Assembly (NCBI RefSeq): GCF_030684895.1 | Contig: NZ_JAUXXP010000071.1 | Coordinates: 1-51,840 of the forward strand | Length of the DNA stretch: 51,840 nt | Reading direction: 5' to 3' | DNA from: Pseudomonas sp. | Lineage (GTDB): Bacteria; Pseudomonadota; Gammaproteobacteria; Pseudomonadales; Pseudomonadaceae | Position numbers and translations under genes: made by a program | The notes under the pieces: model-generated | The model's database searches: none | Told to the model about the DNA's origin: nothing | The model's input: only the letters and a program-made list of their open reading frames with translations | Shown here: piece after piece, positions 37,387-45,560 of the stretch | How positions within the stretch are numbered: position 1 is the first letter of the stretch | Layout: each line of letters starts with the position of its first letter

Positions 37387-38540
37387 GTGTTATCGGGTTC
37401 TGGCTGCTGGCCCTGGCGATCTATGCGCTGGTGGCATGGGTCGGCGGCCGCCGCTTGATTCCCATCGTCGGCCAGTTGCTGGTCGCCAGCCTGGCGATTC
37501 CGGCGTTGCTGCTGTTGTGGGTCGAGCCGCACTGGCAGCTCAGCGCCAAACAGCTGCTCGCGCCCGAATGGCTGAACCTGGCCTACGGCCTGTGTTTCGC
37601 GTTGTTGCTGGGCTACATCCTCAGTGATGTGATCGACCTGGAGGTGAATGCTGCCTGCCTGAAGATCGCCCTGCCGAGTTTCCTCGTGCCGATGCTGGCC
37701 GGTTTGGCCTGCGCCGTCTGGCTGCTGCCTGGCGAGCGCGACTGGTTGAGCGCGGTGGGCATCGGCCTGCTGTTTTCGATCACCGCGATCCCGGTGCTGT
37801 ACCTGTTTCTGCAGAGCATCGGCTACCCGCTGGAAGCGACCAAACGCCTGCTGCACGCGGCCATCCTGATGGACTTTATGTGCTGGAGCCTGTTCGGCCT
37901 GGCCCAGGGCAGCAGCAACCCGGCTACTTTGCTCTGGCCACTGCTGGCCGCCGGCCTGCCACTGCTGCTGCGCGCGCTGAAACTGCGTCACGGCCTGTTC
38001 TACAGCCTGCCGTTCTTTGCCCTGATGCTGCTGTTCCAACAACTCAAGCTCAACGCCCTGGTATTCGGCATCGCCTATATGCTCTGCCTGGCCTGGCTTA
38101 AGCAGCCGTTTCGCCTGCCGTTGCCGGCGCATCACTGGAAGTTGCTGTTGAATGGCCTGGCAGTGCCGCTGATCCTCACCTACGGCGTGCTGCGCGTGGA
38201 TTTCCACAACATCGGCGCGCACTATTCCTGGCTCTACCTCGGCGCGTTGCTGGTGCTGCCGGTGCTGAGCAAGGTACTGGGCAGCTGGTTGGGCCTGCAC
38301 TGGGCCGACCCGGCGGCCTCAAGCCAGATCAAGTGGCAGGAAAGCCTGCTGCTGAATATTCGCGGGCTGACCGAAATTGTCTTCCTCAACCTGCTGCTGC
38401 AATTGCAGTTAATCGATGCCCTGGTGTATTTCAGCTTGCTGCTGATGAGCCTGTTTTCCACACTGCTGCCAGCCCTGCTCGGCACGCGCCCAGCCACCCA
38501 TGCCATTAACGAGGCAAGAAGCCGCCATGAAGTCTCTTGA
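37383..38540 (+). CDS. Divergent CPA2-type Na+/H+ antiporter-like membrane protein (APE cluster)
   Basis: The 385-aa protein has 11-13 hydrophobic segments. FSITAIPVL (about 138-146) resembles the unwound TM4 helix of monovalent cation:proton antiporters. HAAILMDFMCWSL (about 159-171) aligns with the AAxxDDxxxW TM5 motif, and NIRGLTEIVFLNLLL (near the C-terminus) with TM10 of the CPA2 family. Only one of the two TM5 acidic residues is kept (M-D in place of N-D or D-D). It may exchange ions to support export, or the fold may have been adapted to another task. It is coupled at both ends by overlapping codons. Assignment is by motif resemblance only. Confidence 0.6.
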   Translation: MSVIGFWLLALAIYALVAWVGGRRLIPIVGQLLVASLAIPALLLLWVEPHWQLSAKQLLAPEWLNLAYGLCFALLLGYILSDVIDLEVNAACLKIALPSFLVPMLAGLACAVWLLPGERDWLSAVGIGLLFSITAIPVLYLFLQSIGYPLEATKRLLHAAILMDFMCWSLFGLAQGSSNPATLLWPLLAAGLPLLLRALKLRHGLFYSLPFFALMLLFQQLKLNALVFGIAYMLCLAWLKQPFRLPLPAHHWKLLLNGLAVPLILTYGVLRVDFHNIGAHYSWLYLGALLVLPVLSKVLGSWLGLHWADPAASSQIKWQESLLLNIRGLTEIVFLNLLLQLQLIDALVYFSLLLMSLFSTLLPALLGTRPATHAINEARSRHEVS

Positions 38541-39786
38541 AGTCGAACAACGCCAGGTTGTAGTCATAGGCGCCGGCCCTTCCGGGGCGATTGCCGCGGC
38601 GCTGCTCAAGCGTAATGGCCATGACGTGCTGGTACTGGAGCGCCAGCGCTTCCCGCGCTTCTCGATCGGCGAGAGCCTGCTGTCGCACTGCCTGGACTTC
38701 GTCGAAGAAGCCGGAATGCTCGACGCGGTGCGTGCGGCGGGATTTCAGACCAAGCATGGCGCGGCCTTTGGCTGGGGTGAGCGGTATACCGAATTCGATT
38801 TCCGCGACACCTTCACCAAAGGTCAGGGTTCGACCTATCAGGTGCTGCGCGCCGACTTCGACAAACTGCTGGCCGACCAGGCCGAGTTGCAGGGCGTGGA
38901 AATCCGCTATGAAGAGGAAATCTTCGCCGTCGATTTCAGTGGCGTGCGCAGTGGCAACTGCCCACGCCTGAGCGTACGCCGCCTCGCCGATGGCCACGAA
39001 TACCAGGTCGAATGCGCCTTCGTCCTTGACGGCAGCGGCTACGGCCGGGTGCTGCCGCGCCTGCTCGACCTCGACACCCCCTCAAGCTTCCCGGTGCGCC
39101 AGGCGGTGTTTACCCACGTCGAAGACCGCAGCGAGGGCAGCGGCTTTGACCGCGAAAAAATCCTGATCAGCACCCACCCCGGACTGCGCGATGTGTGGTT
39201 CTGGACCATCCCATTCAGCAACGGCCGCTGCTCGGTGGGCGTGGTCGCGGATGCCACCCGTTTCCAGGGCCGCCCAGACGACCTGGACGCCTGCCTCAAG
39301 CAGTTTATTGAGGAGACGCCCAGCCTGCACAAGGTGCTGAAAAATGCCGTATGGGACACCCCGGCGCGCAGCATCGGCGGCTACTCGGCCAACGTGAAAA
39401 CCCTGCACGGCCCGGGCTTTGCCCTGCTCGGCAACGCCGCCGAGTTTCTCGATCCGGTGTTCAGCTCTGGCGTAACCATCGCCATGCGCTCGGCGAGCAT
39501 GGCCGCCGCCCTGTTGCACCGCCAGCTCAGCGGCGAGACGGTGGACTGGGAGGCAGACTTTGCCATCCCGCTCAAGCGCGGCGTCGACACCTTCCGCGTG
39601 TATGTCGAGGGCTGGTACGACGGTAGCTTCCAGGACGTGATCTATTTCGAGAAAGCCCAGCCGGAAATCCGCCGCATGATCAGTTCGATCCTCGCCGGCT
39701 ACGCCTGGGACCAGAGCAACCCCTACGTCGCCGAACCCAAGCGACGCCTGCGCGTGCTTGCTGAAATCTGCGCCAGCCACGAATAA
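38527..39786 (+). CDS. Flavin-dependent halogenase-like FAD enzyme (APE cluster)
   Basis: The 419-aa protein has an N-terminal FAD-binding GAGPSG (15-20), then FPRFSIGESLL (42-52), typical of flavin-dependent halogenases and geranylgeranyl reductase relatives. K76 lies in GFQTKHGAAFGWG, the position of the catalytic Lys in phenol/pyrrole halogenases. The halogenase signature WxWxIP is present as W224-F-W-T-I-P229. A conserved LLGNAAEFLDPVFSSGV is near 300. It could halogenate the aryl head group, as in xanthomonadins (Br) and flexirubins (Cl); a non-halogenating monooxygenase or reductase role is not excluded. No flavin reductase gene is adjacent. Confidence 0.8.
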   Translation: MKSLEVEQRQVVVIGAGPSGAIAAALLKRNGHDVLVLERQRFPRFSIGESLLSHCLDFVEEAGMLDAVRAAGFQTKHGAAFGWGERYTEFDFRDTFTKGQGSTYQVLRADFDKLLADQAELQGVEIRYEEEIFAVDFSGVRSGNCPRLSVRRLADGHEYQVECAFVLDGSGYGRVLPRLLDLDTPSSFPVRQAVFTHVEDRSEGSGFDREKILISTHPGLRDVWFWTIPFSNGRCSVGVVADATRFQGRPDDLDACLKQFIEETPSLHKVLKNAVWDTPARSIGGYSANVKTLHGPGFALLGNAAEFLDPVFSSGVTIAMRSASMAAALLHRQLSGETVDWEADFAIPLKRGVDTFRVYVEGWYDGSFQDVIYFEKAQPEIRRMISSILAGYAWDQSNPYVAEPKRRLRVLAEICASHE

Positions 39787-39794
39787 GGACATGT

Positions 39795-40523
39795 ATGAAC
39801 AACCCGGCCGCCACCTACGTCGAGGAAACCCGCTTTGGCTTCTGGTTCTTGCAGAGCCATGTCTGGCACCACCATGTGCTGCGCGTGGCAATCAATGACC
39901 TGCGTGGCCTGTTCGCCGAGCCACTGCCAGAGGCGCCGGTGCTGCTGGATGCCGGCTGCGGCCAGGGCAAATCCTTCGGCCTGCTCGCCGAGGCATTCAA
40001 ACCGGCGCGAATGATCGGCCTGGATGCCGACCCGCACAGCCTCGACTGCTCGCGCGCTGAAGCCGAGCGTCTGGGCCTGGATGTGCAGCTGATCGCCAGC
40101 GACTGCGCGGCCATCGACCTACCGGATGCCAGCGTCGACCTGCTGTTCTGCCACCAGACCTTCCATCACCTGGTCGAGCAGGAGCAGGCTCTGGCCGAAT
40201 TCTGGCGCGTACTCAAGCCGGGCGGGCGCTTGCTGTTCGCCGAATCCACCCAGTACTACATCGACACCTGGGTGATCCGCTGGCTGTTCCGCCACCCCAT
40301 GCATGTGCAGAAAAGCGCCGAAGGCTATCTGCAGATGTTGCGCGGCCAGGGCTTCGAGTTCGCCGCCAATAATGTCTCCTATCCCTACCTATGGTGGAGC
40401 CGCGCCAAAGACTTTGGCCTGCTGGAACGCTGGGGGCTGCTAAAGCCCAAGCCGGTCGGCCAACGCAATGAAACCCTGGTCAATGTGGTGGCACGCAAGC
40501 CGCTCGAGGCAACTTCGGCATGA
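39795..40523 (+). CDS. Class I SAM-dependent methyltransferase (APE cluster)
   Basis: The 242-aa protein has SAM motif I VLLDAGCGQGKSFG (about 50-63), an acidic motif II (IGLDAD) and the post-II LIASDCAAIDLPD, with LLFCHQTFHHL as motif IV. By context it may methylate the aryl head or its hydroxyl, since APE head groups are often methylated. AAGGA lies 5 nt before ATG 39795, 8 bp after the halogenase-like gene; the stop overlaps the next start (ATGA). Confidence 0.88.
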   Translation: MNNPAATYVEETRFGFWFLQSHVWHHHVLRVAINDLRGLFAEPLPEAPVLLDAGCGQGKSFGLLAEAFKPARMIGLDADPHSLDCSRAEAERLGLDVQLIASDCAAIDLPDASVDLLFCHQTFHHLVEQEQALAEFWRVLKPGGRLLFAESTQYYIDTWVIRWLFRHPMHVQKSAEGYLQMLRGQGFEFAANNVSYPYLWWSRAKDFGLLERWGLLKPKPVGQRNETLVNVVARKPLEATSA

Positions 40524-41020
40524 AGCGCCTCGTCCTCATCGGCCTCGGCCTGCTGCTCAGCGCCTGCGCCGCCCGCACGCCGCTGCCGCTGAGCGCACCG
40601 AGCTTTGGCGCGCCACTGCCCGCCGCGCTGCGCGTCGAACGCCAGCAAGGCGCGGACCAGCAAACCTGGTGGCTGGTGGTGCAGGCCGAACAATCGGCAC
40701 TGCGCTGGTCGCTGTTCGACCCCCTCGGCGTGCCCCTGGCGCGGCAGCTGCTGGAAGCAGGCCAGTGGCGTGCCGATGGCCTGCTGCCGCCCAATAGCGA
40801 GGCACAGGAGCTGTTCGCTGCCCTACTGTTCGCCCTCACTCCAATCGACAAACTGCCTGCCAGCTATGCACCGGACACCTGGCAGCAACTGGCCGACGGT
40901 CAGCGCCGGCTTAATCCGCACTGGTTGATCGACTACCACGCGCCGTTGGATTTCACCCTGAGTCAGGGCCAGATGCTGAGTTACCGGGTCTATGCCCTCG
41001 CCGACGAAGAGATTCCCTGA
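40520..41020 (+). CDS. DUF3261 lipoprotein (APE cluster)
   Basis: The 166-aa protein has a type II signal peptide: MKRLVLIGLGLLLSAC, with lipobox LSAC (Cys16). The mature part matches the DUF3261 lipoproteins that accompany LolA-like and MMPL proteins in APE clusters. As the residue after Cys is Ala, sorting to the outer membrane is expected. It is a candidate outer-membrane acceptor for the pigment lipid, analogous to LolB; inference. It overlaps both neighbours by 1-4 bp. Confidence 0.85.
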   Translation: MKRLVLIGLGLLLSACAARTPLPLSAPSFGAPLPAALRVERQQGADQQTWWLVVQAEQSALRWSLFDPLGVPLARQLLEAGQWRADGLLPPNSEAQELFAALLFALTPIDKLPASYAPDTWQQLADGQRRLNPHWLIDYHAPLDFTLSQGQMLSYRVYALADEEIP

Positions 41021-42243
41021 TGCCGGTCTACCTCAACGCACTGGGCCTTAACTGCGCCCTCGGCCAAGGCAAGCAGGCGGTGGCAACCGCGCTGTTTGCC
41101 GGCGATAGCAGCGGCATGCAAGCGCAAACCGGCTGGGTAGCCGAGCGCGCGCTGACCGTCGGTGCCGTGCCTGGCGACCTGCCGGATTTACCCGAGCTGC
41201 CGGGCCATCCACCGAGCCGCAATAACCAGCTGCTGCTGGCTGCGGCACTGGAAATCGAGCCAGAACTACGCGCCGCCATCAGCCGTTTCGGCGCCGAGCG
41301 TATCGCCGTGGTACTCGGCACCAGCACCTCGGGCATTGAGGAAGCCAGCCAGAGCATCGCCACCTATCTCAAAGAGGGCGAGTTGCCGGCGAATTATCAC
41401 TACGCCCAGCAGGAGCTGGCTGAACCGGCGAACTTTCTTAGTGATTGGCTGGGCCTGAGCGGGCCTTGCTTTAGCATCTCCACCGCTTGCACCTCAGGTG
41501 CGCGGGCACTGCTCAGCGCGCAGCGTCTGCTGAACCTGGGCGTATGTGATGCAGTGATTTGCGGCGGTGTGGACAGCCTGTGTCGCCTGACACTCAACGG
41601 TTTTACCGCCCTGGAAGCCGTCTCGGCCGAGCGCTGCAACCCGTTTTCCGTGAATCGCCACGGCATCAATATCGGCGAGGCTGCGGCGCTGTATCTGATG
41701 AGCAGAGAAGCGCTACCCGGCTGCGCTACAGTCACCCTGCTCGGCGGCGGGGCCAGCTCTGACGCGCACCATATTTCCGCACCGCAGCCCGATGGCCTCG
41801 GTGCCCAGGCGGCGATGCGCAAAGCCCTGGCTGCGGCCGGGATCGGCGCTGATCAGGTCGATTACCTCAATCTGCATGGCACCGCCACCACCCACAACGA
41901 CGCCATGGAAAGCCAGGCAGTGCAGGCGATTTTTCCCCACGGCGTACCGTGTTCATCCAGCAAATCCATGGTCGGCCATACCCTCGGCGCGGCCGGCGCC
42001 CTGGAAGCAGCCTTCTGCTGGCTGACCTTAAGCGAATACAACCCTGAGCAGTTACTGCCCCCGCACCTGTGGGATGGCCAGGCTGACCCAGCCCTGCCAG
42101 CGCTAAATTTGGTGCAGCCCGGAACCCGCCTGAGCAACAGCAGCGCACACCGACTGATGAGCAACTCTTTCGCCTTTGGCGGTAACAATATCAGCCTGCT
42201 CTTGGGTGATGAGCTGAGCGAAGCGCCAGGAGAACCCGCATGA
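41020..42243 (+). CDS. Beta-ketoacyl-ACP synthase, ApeO-like (APE cluster)
   Basis: The 407-aa condensing enzyme has a complete KAS catalytic triad: C157 (STACTSG), H286 (NLHGTATTHND) and H320 (SKSMVGHTLGAAG), with the C-terminal NSFAFGGNN loop. It extends the polyene chain with malonyl-ACP, probably in a heterodimer with the chain-length factor at the operon start. It is clearly distinct from the second ketosynthase (43429-44664). The ATG shares its A with the preceding TGA. Confidence 0.92.
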   Translation: MPVYLNALGLNCALGQGKQAVATALFAGDSSGMQAQTGWVAERALTVGAVPGDLPDLPELPGHPPSRNNQLLLAAALEIEPELRAAISRFGAERIAVVLGTSTSGIEEASQSIATYLKEGELPANYHYAQQELAEPANFLSDWLGLSGPCFSISTACTSGARALLSAQRLLNLGVCDAVICGGVDSLCRLTLNGFTALEAVSAERCNPFSVNRHGINIGEAAALYLMSREALPGCATVTLLGGGASSDAHHISAPQPDGLGAQAAMRKALAAAGIGADQVDYLNLHGTATTHNDAMESQAVQAIFPHGVPCSSSKSMVGHTLGAAGALEAAFCWLTLSEYNPEQLLPPHLWDGQADPALPALNLVQPGTRLSNSSAHRLMSNSFAFGGNNISLLLGDELSEAPGEPA

Positions 42244-42695
42244 GCCAATGGCCAATCGCCGAACTGATCCCCCACGCCGCCGACATGATCCTGATCGATC
42301 AGGTGCTGCGCTTTGGCGACGAGGACATCGAAACCCAGCTCACTGTTCGCCCTGAAGGCCTGTTTAATCAGGCCGACGGCAGCCTGCCGGCCTGGGTCGG
42401 CATCGAGCTGATGGCGCAGAGCGTGGCCGCTTACGCCGGCTGCCAGGCGCGTCTGCGCGGCGAGCCGGTAGAGCTGGGTTTTCTGCTCGGCACGCGCAAG
42501 TACGAGTGCAATGTCGAACGCTTCCCAGTAGGAGCCGAGCTGCATATCCATGCGAGCCGCTCGCTGCAGGATGACAACGGCATGGGCGTATTCGAGTGCC
42601 AGCTGCGCGGCCCCGGCATCGAGGCCCTGGCCCGCCTTAACGTATTCCGTCCACCCCAGGTGGCCAGCTATCTTCAAGAAGACTTTCAGGAATAA
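42240..42695 (+). CDS. ApeP-type hotdog dehydratase (APE cluster)
   Basis: The 151-aa protein is a single hotdog domain of the FabZ/ApeP kind. It begins IAELIPHAADMILIDQV, with the conserved PHAxxMxLID, then LPAWVGIELMAQSVAAYAG as the central helix and ELGFLLGTRKYEC. It dehydrates 3-hydroxyacyl-ACP to the trans-2-enoyl form that remains as a conjugated double bond. Together with the C-terminal domain of the ligase fusion, the cluster has two dehydratase domains. Start overlaps the ketosynthase stop by 4 bp. Confidence 0.88.
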   Translation: MSQWPIAELIPHAADMILIDQVLRFGDEDIETQLTVRPEGLFNQADGSLPAWVGIELMAQSVAAYAGCQARLRGEPVELGFLLGTRKYECNVERFPVGAELHIHASRSLQDDNGMGVFECQLRGPGIEALARLNVFRPPQVASYLQEDFQE

Positions 42696-42700
42696 CAGCC

Positions 42701-43429
42701 ATGAGCGAAACCATTCTGGTCACCGGTTCCAGCCGTGGCATCGGCCGGGCGATTGCCCTGCGTCTGGCCAAGGGCGGCTATGACATCGTGCTGCATTGCC
42801 GCGCCCGCCGCGATGAAGCCGAAGCGGTGCAGGCGCAGATCATCGAACTGGGCCAGCAGGCACGCATCCTGCAATTCGACGTCTCCGACCGTGCCGCTTG
42901 CCGCACCGCGCTGGAGGCCGATGTCGAGCAGCATGGCGCGTATTACGGTGTCGTATGCAACGCCGGCTTAACCCGCGACGGCGCCTTCCCGGCGCTGAGT
43001 GAGGACGACTGGGACATTGTCATGCGCACCAACCTCGACGGTTTCTACAATGTGCTACATCCGCTGACCATGCCTATGGTGCGTCGCCGCAAAGCCGGGC
43101 GTATCGTCTGCATCACCTCGGTATCCGGGCTGATCGGCAACCGTGGCCAGGTCAACTACAGCGCCTCCAAGGCCGGCATCATTGGTGCAGCCAAGGCCTT
43201 GGCGATCGAACTGGGTAAGCGCAAAATCACCGTCAACTGTGTGGCACCAGGGTTGATCGACACCGAAATCCTCGATGCCGATGTTCCGGTTGAAGAAATC
43301 CTCAAGATGGTCCCGGCGCAGCGCATGGGCACCCCTGAAGAAGTGGCCGGTGCAGTGAATTTTCTGATGTCCGAGGAAGCGGCTTACATTACCCGCCAGG
43401 TCCTCGCCGTAAACGGTGGATTGTGCTGA
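42701..43429 (+). CDS. FabG-like 3-oxoacyl-ACP reductase, ApeQ-like (APE cluster)
   Basis: The 242-aa short-chain dehydrogenase has the cofactor motif TGSSRGIGRAIAL (9-21), CNAGLTRDG (86-94) and the catalytic S140-Y153-K157 (YSASKAG). It reduces the 3-ketoacyl-ACP made by the ketosynthases, using NADPH. Length and motifs are normal. The next gene starts inside its stop (TGATG). Confidence 0.92.
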   Translation: MSETILVTGSSRGIGRAIALRLAKGGYDIVLHCRARRDEAEAVQAQIIELGQQARILQFDVSDRAACRTALEADVEQHGAYYGVVCNAGLTRDGAFPALSEDDWDIVMRTNLDGFYNVLHPLTMPMVRRRKAGRIVCITSVSGLIGNRGQVNYSASKAGIIGAAKALAIELGKRKITVNCVAPGLIDTEILDADVPVEEILKMVPAQRMGTPEEVAGAVNFLMSEEAAYITRQVLAVNGGLC

Positions 43430-44664
43430 TGAGCGGTTGCAAACGGGTTGTAGTCACCGGCATGGCCGGCGTGACCTCGCTGGGCAGCGACTGGCCGACG
43501 ATTGAAGCGAACTTCAAGGCCGGCAAGAGCGGTATCCGCTATATGCATGAGTGGGACAGGTTCAGCGAGCTGAACACCCGTCTCGGCGGCCCGGTTGATG
43601 ACTTTGAAGCGCCTAAACGCTGGACGCGCAAGCAAACGCGCAGCATGGGCCGAGTCTCCAAACTCGCCGTGTATGCCGCTGAACGTGCGCTGGAGCACGC
43701 TGGTCTGCTGTGCGACCCGTGCATTCAGGACGGCCGCATGGGCGTGGCCTGCGGCTCCTCGACCGGCAGTACCGAAGAGGTCAAAGCCTTCGGCAATATG
43801 CTGCTCAACTCGGTCGCTGATGGCCTGAATGCCAACTCCTATATCCGCATGATGCCGCACACCACGGCGGCCAATATCAGCATCTTCTTCGGCCTCAAGG
43901 GCCGCCTGATTCCCACCTCCAGCGCCTGTACCAGCGGCAGCCAGGGCATCGGCTATGCCTATGAGGCGATCAAGTTCGGCCGCTTGCAGATGATGGTTGC
44001 CGGCGGTGCCGAAGAACTCTGCCCGACCGAGGCCATGGTCTTCGATGCGCTGTACGCCACCAGCCTGAAAAACGATGCGCCGCACACCTCGCCGCGTCCC
44101 TACGACAGCGGCCGCGATGGCCTGGTGATCGGTGAAGGTGCCGGCATTCTGGTACTCGAAGAACTGGAACACGCCCTGGCCCGTGGCGCGACCATCTATG
44201 CCGAGATCGTCGGTTTTGGCTGCAACTCCGACGGCCAGCACGCCACCAAGCCAGTGCAGGCGACCATGCGCGGGGCAATGGAACTGGCGCTGCAGGATGC
44301 CGGTTTACAGCCTTCTGCCATCGGCTACGTCAATGGCCACGGCACCGCCACCGACCAGGGCGATGTGGCGGAAACCCAGGCCACTCAGGAACTGTTCGGC
44401 AGCCAGATGCCGATCAGCTCGCAGAAAAGCTACTTCGGCCACACCCTGGGCGCCTGCGGCGCGCTGGAGTCCTGGTTCAGCATCGAAATGATGAATGCGG
44501 ATAGCTATGTGCCGACCCTGAACCTGGACACAATCGACCCGGCCTGCGGCGAACTGGACTACCTGCGCGGTGAGTTCCGCCAGATGAGCCACCAGTACGT
44601 GATGAATAACAACTTCGCCTTTGGCGGGGTGAACACTTCGTTGATCTTTAAACGCTGGACTTAA
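43429..44664 (+). CDS. Beta-ketoacyl-ACP synthase, FabF/ApeR-like (APE cluster)
   Basis: The 411-aa ketosynthase has the full triad C167 (TSSACTSGSQG), H304 (NGHGTATDQGD) and H338 (SYFGHTLGACG). Its N-terminus CKRVVVTGMAGVTSLG and overall layout are FabF-like. In APE clusters this second ketosynthase is thought to work early in chain growth or with the chain-length factor. I chose ATG 43429 (TGATG junction with the reductase) over an upstream in-frame codon at 43423. It is the last gene I assign with confidence to the pigment cluster. Confidence 0.92.
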   Translation: MSGCKRVVVTGMAGVTSLGSDWPTIEANFKAGKSGIRYMHEWDRFSELNTRLGGPVDDFEAPKRWTRKQTRSMGRVSKLAVYAAERALEHAGLLCDPCIQDGRMGVACGSSTGSTEEVKAFGNMLLNSVADGLNANSYIRMMPHTTAANISIFFGLKGRLIPTSSACTSGSQGIGYAYEAIKFGRLQMMVAGGAEELCPTEAMVFDALYATSLKNDAPHTSPRPYDSGRDGLVIGEGAGILVLEELEHALARGATIYAEIVGFGCNSDGQHATKPVQATMRGAMELALQDAGLQPSAIGYVNGHGTATDQGDVAETQATQELFGSQMPISSQKSYFGHTLGACGALESWFSIEMMNADSYVPTLNLDTIDPACGELDYLRGEFRQMSHQYVMNNNFAFGGVNTSLIFKRWT

Positions 44665-44688
44665 ACCACACTGGACAAGGAGTCCACC

Positions 44689-45093
44689 ATGTACCGCTTC
44701 ACTAAGCTGCTACTCATCAGCCTTGCCATCGTTTCTTTGCTGGCCTGCAGTCGGGTGCAACCGATCCGCGAAATTCATCAACCCGTGCCTCTCGCCAACT
44801 ACAACGGCGACTTTCATCAAATCCTGCTGCAAGCGCTGGCACACGGCAAATGGGTGGTCGAAGAAGACAGGCCGCAACAGATCCTGGCGCGCATCGACTT
44901 CCGGGGTCACAGCGCCTCGATTACCCTTAATTACAGCGCCACTCGCTATGACATCCTGTACCGCGACAGCGAAAAGCTACGCTATGCAGATGGCAAGATT
45001 CACAAGCGCTATAACGCCTTGGTGAAACGCTTGCACGGCTTGACCCAGCACTATATGAAACTGTCGATCAATCCTGAGCCAAGCAGCTCATAA
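44689..45093 (+). CDS. Small hypothetical lipoprotein
   Basis: The 134-aa protein has a lipoprotein signal ending LLAC (Cys20) with Ser after it. The mature part (EIHQPVPLANYNGDF...WVVEEDRPQQILARIDFRGHSASITLNYS) has alternating strand patterns but no family I can name with certainty. AAGGAG lies 6 nt before the ATG. It follows the last ketosynthase by 24 bp and so may be read from the APE transcript. Confidence 0.75.
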   Translation: MYRFTKLLLISLAIVSLLACSRVQPIREIHQPVPLANYNGDFHQILLQALAHGKWVVEEDRPQQILARIDFRGHSASITLNYSATRYDILYRDSEKLRYADGKIHKRYNALVKRLHGLTQHYMKLSINPEPSSS

Positions 45094-45116
45094 ACATAAG
45101 AACCACGGAGGTCACC

Positions 45117-45560
45117 ATGAAATTGCGCCACCTACTCGTCGCTGTTGCCTGCTTCGCGGCACTGCCGAGCATCAGCCAAGCCCGTGACACTACCCACTTT
45201 CTGCCGTTCGAAGCCGCTGTGCAGGAAGCCCTCAACGCCGGCCGCCTCGACGGCAGCGTGAAGTTCTACCTGGCAGGTAACAAACCGGCTGGTGCGGTCA
45301 GTGTGGTCAAATCCGGCGTCACCACCAGCCAGAAGACCAATGCTTTCAACAAGAGCGATGAAGCCGCCTGCAGCTGGGCTCTGCAGTCCGCGCTGATCCG
45401 CTTCCAGAACACGGCCAAGGCTGCCGGCGCCAATGCCGTGGTCGACCTGGCCAGCAACTACAAGAACATCGAGTACAAGGACAGCCAGAAGTACGAATGC
45501 CACGCCGGCGCGGTGATGGCGGGCGTCGCCCTCAAGGGAAACCTGGCCAATGTCAAATAA
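45117..45560 (+). CDS. Secreted protein of the group often labelled excinuclease ATPase subunit
   Basis: The 147-aa product has a Sec signal peptide (cleavage near SISQA, residue 21) and a mature domain ending GAVMAGVALKGNLANVK. It carries two Cys (EAACSW and YECHAGA) that could pair. In Pseudomonas, proteins like this are commonly annotated as excinuclease ATPase subunit, but nothing here supports a DNA-repair role: no ATPase motif and an exported location. GGAGG lies 6 nt upstream of the ATG. It overlaps the cytochrome gene by 11 bp. Confidence 0.72.
   Translation: MKLRHLLVAVACFAALPSISQARDTTHFLPFEAAVQEALNAGRLDGSVKFYLAGNKPAGAVSVVKSGVTTSQKTNAFNKSDEAACSWALQSALIRFQNTAKAAGANAVVDLASNYKNIEYKDSQKYECHAGAVMAGVALKGNLANVK

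Noticed and set aside
26451..44664. The fatty-acid-synthase-like genes as ordinary housekeeping FAS II
   Set aside because: The presence of a chain-length factor, aromatic ammonia-lyase, LolA-like, MMPL and DUF3261 genes, and two paralogous ketosynthases, fits an aryl polyene cluster and not primary fatty acid synthesis.
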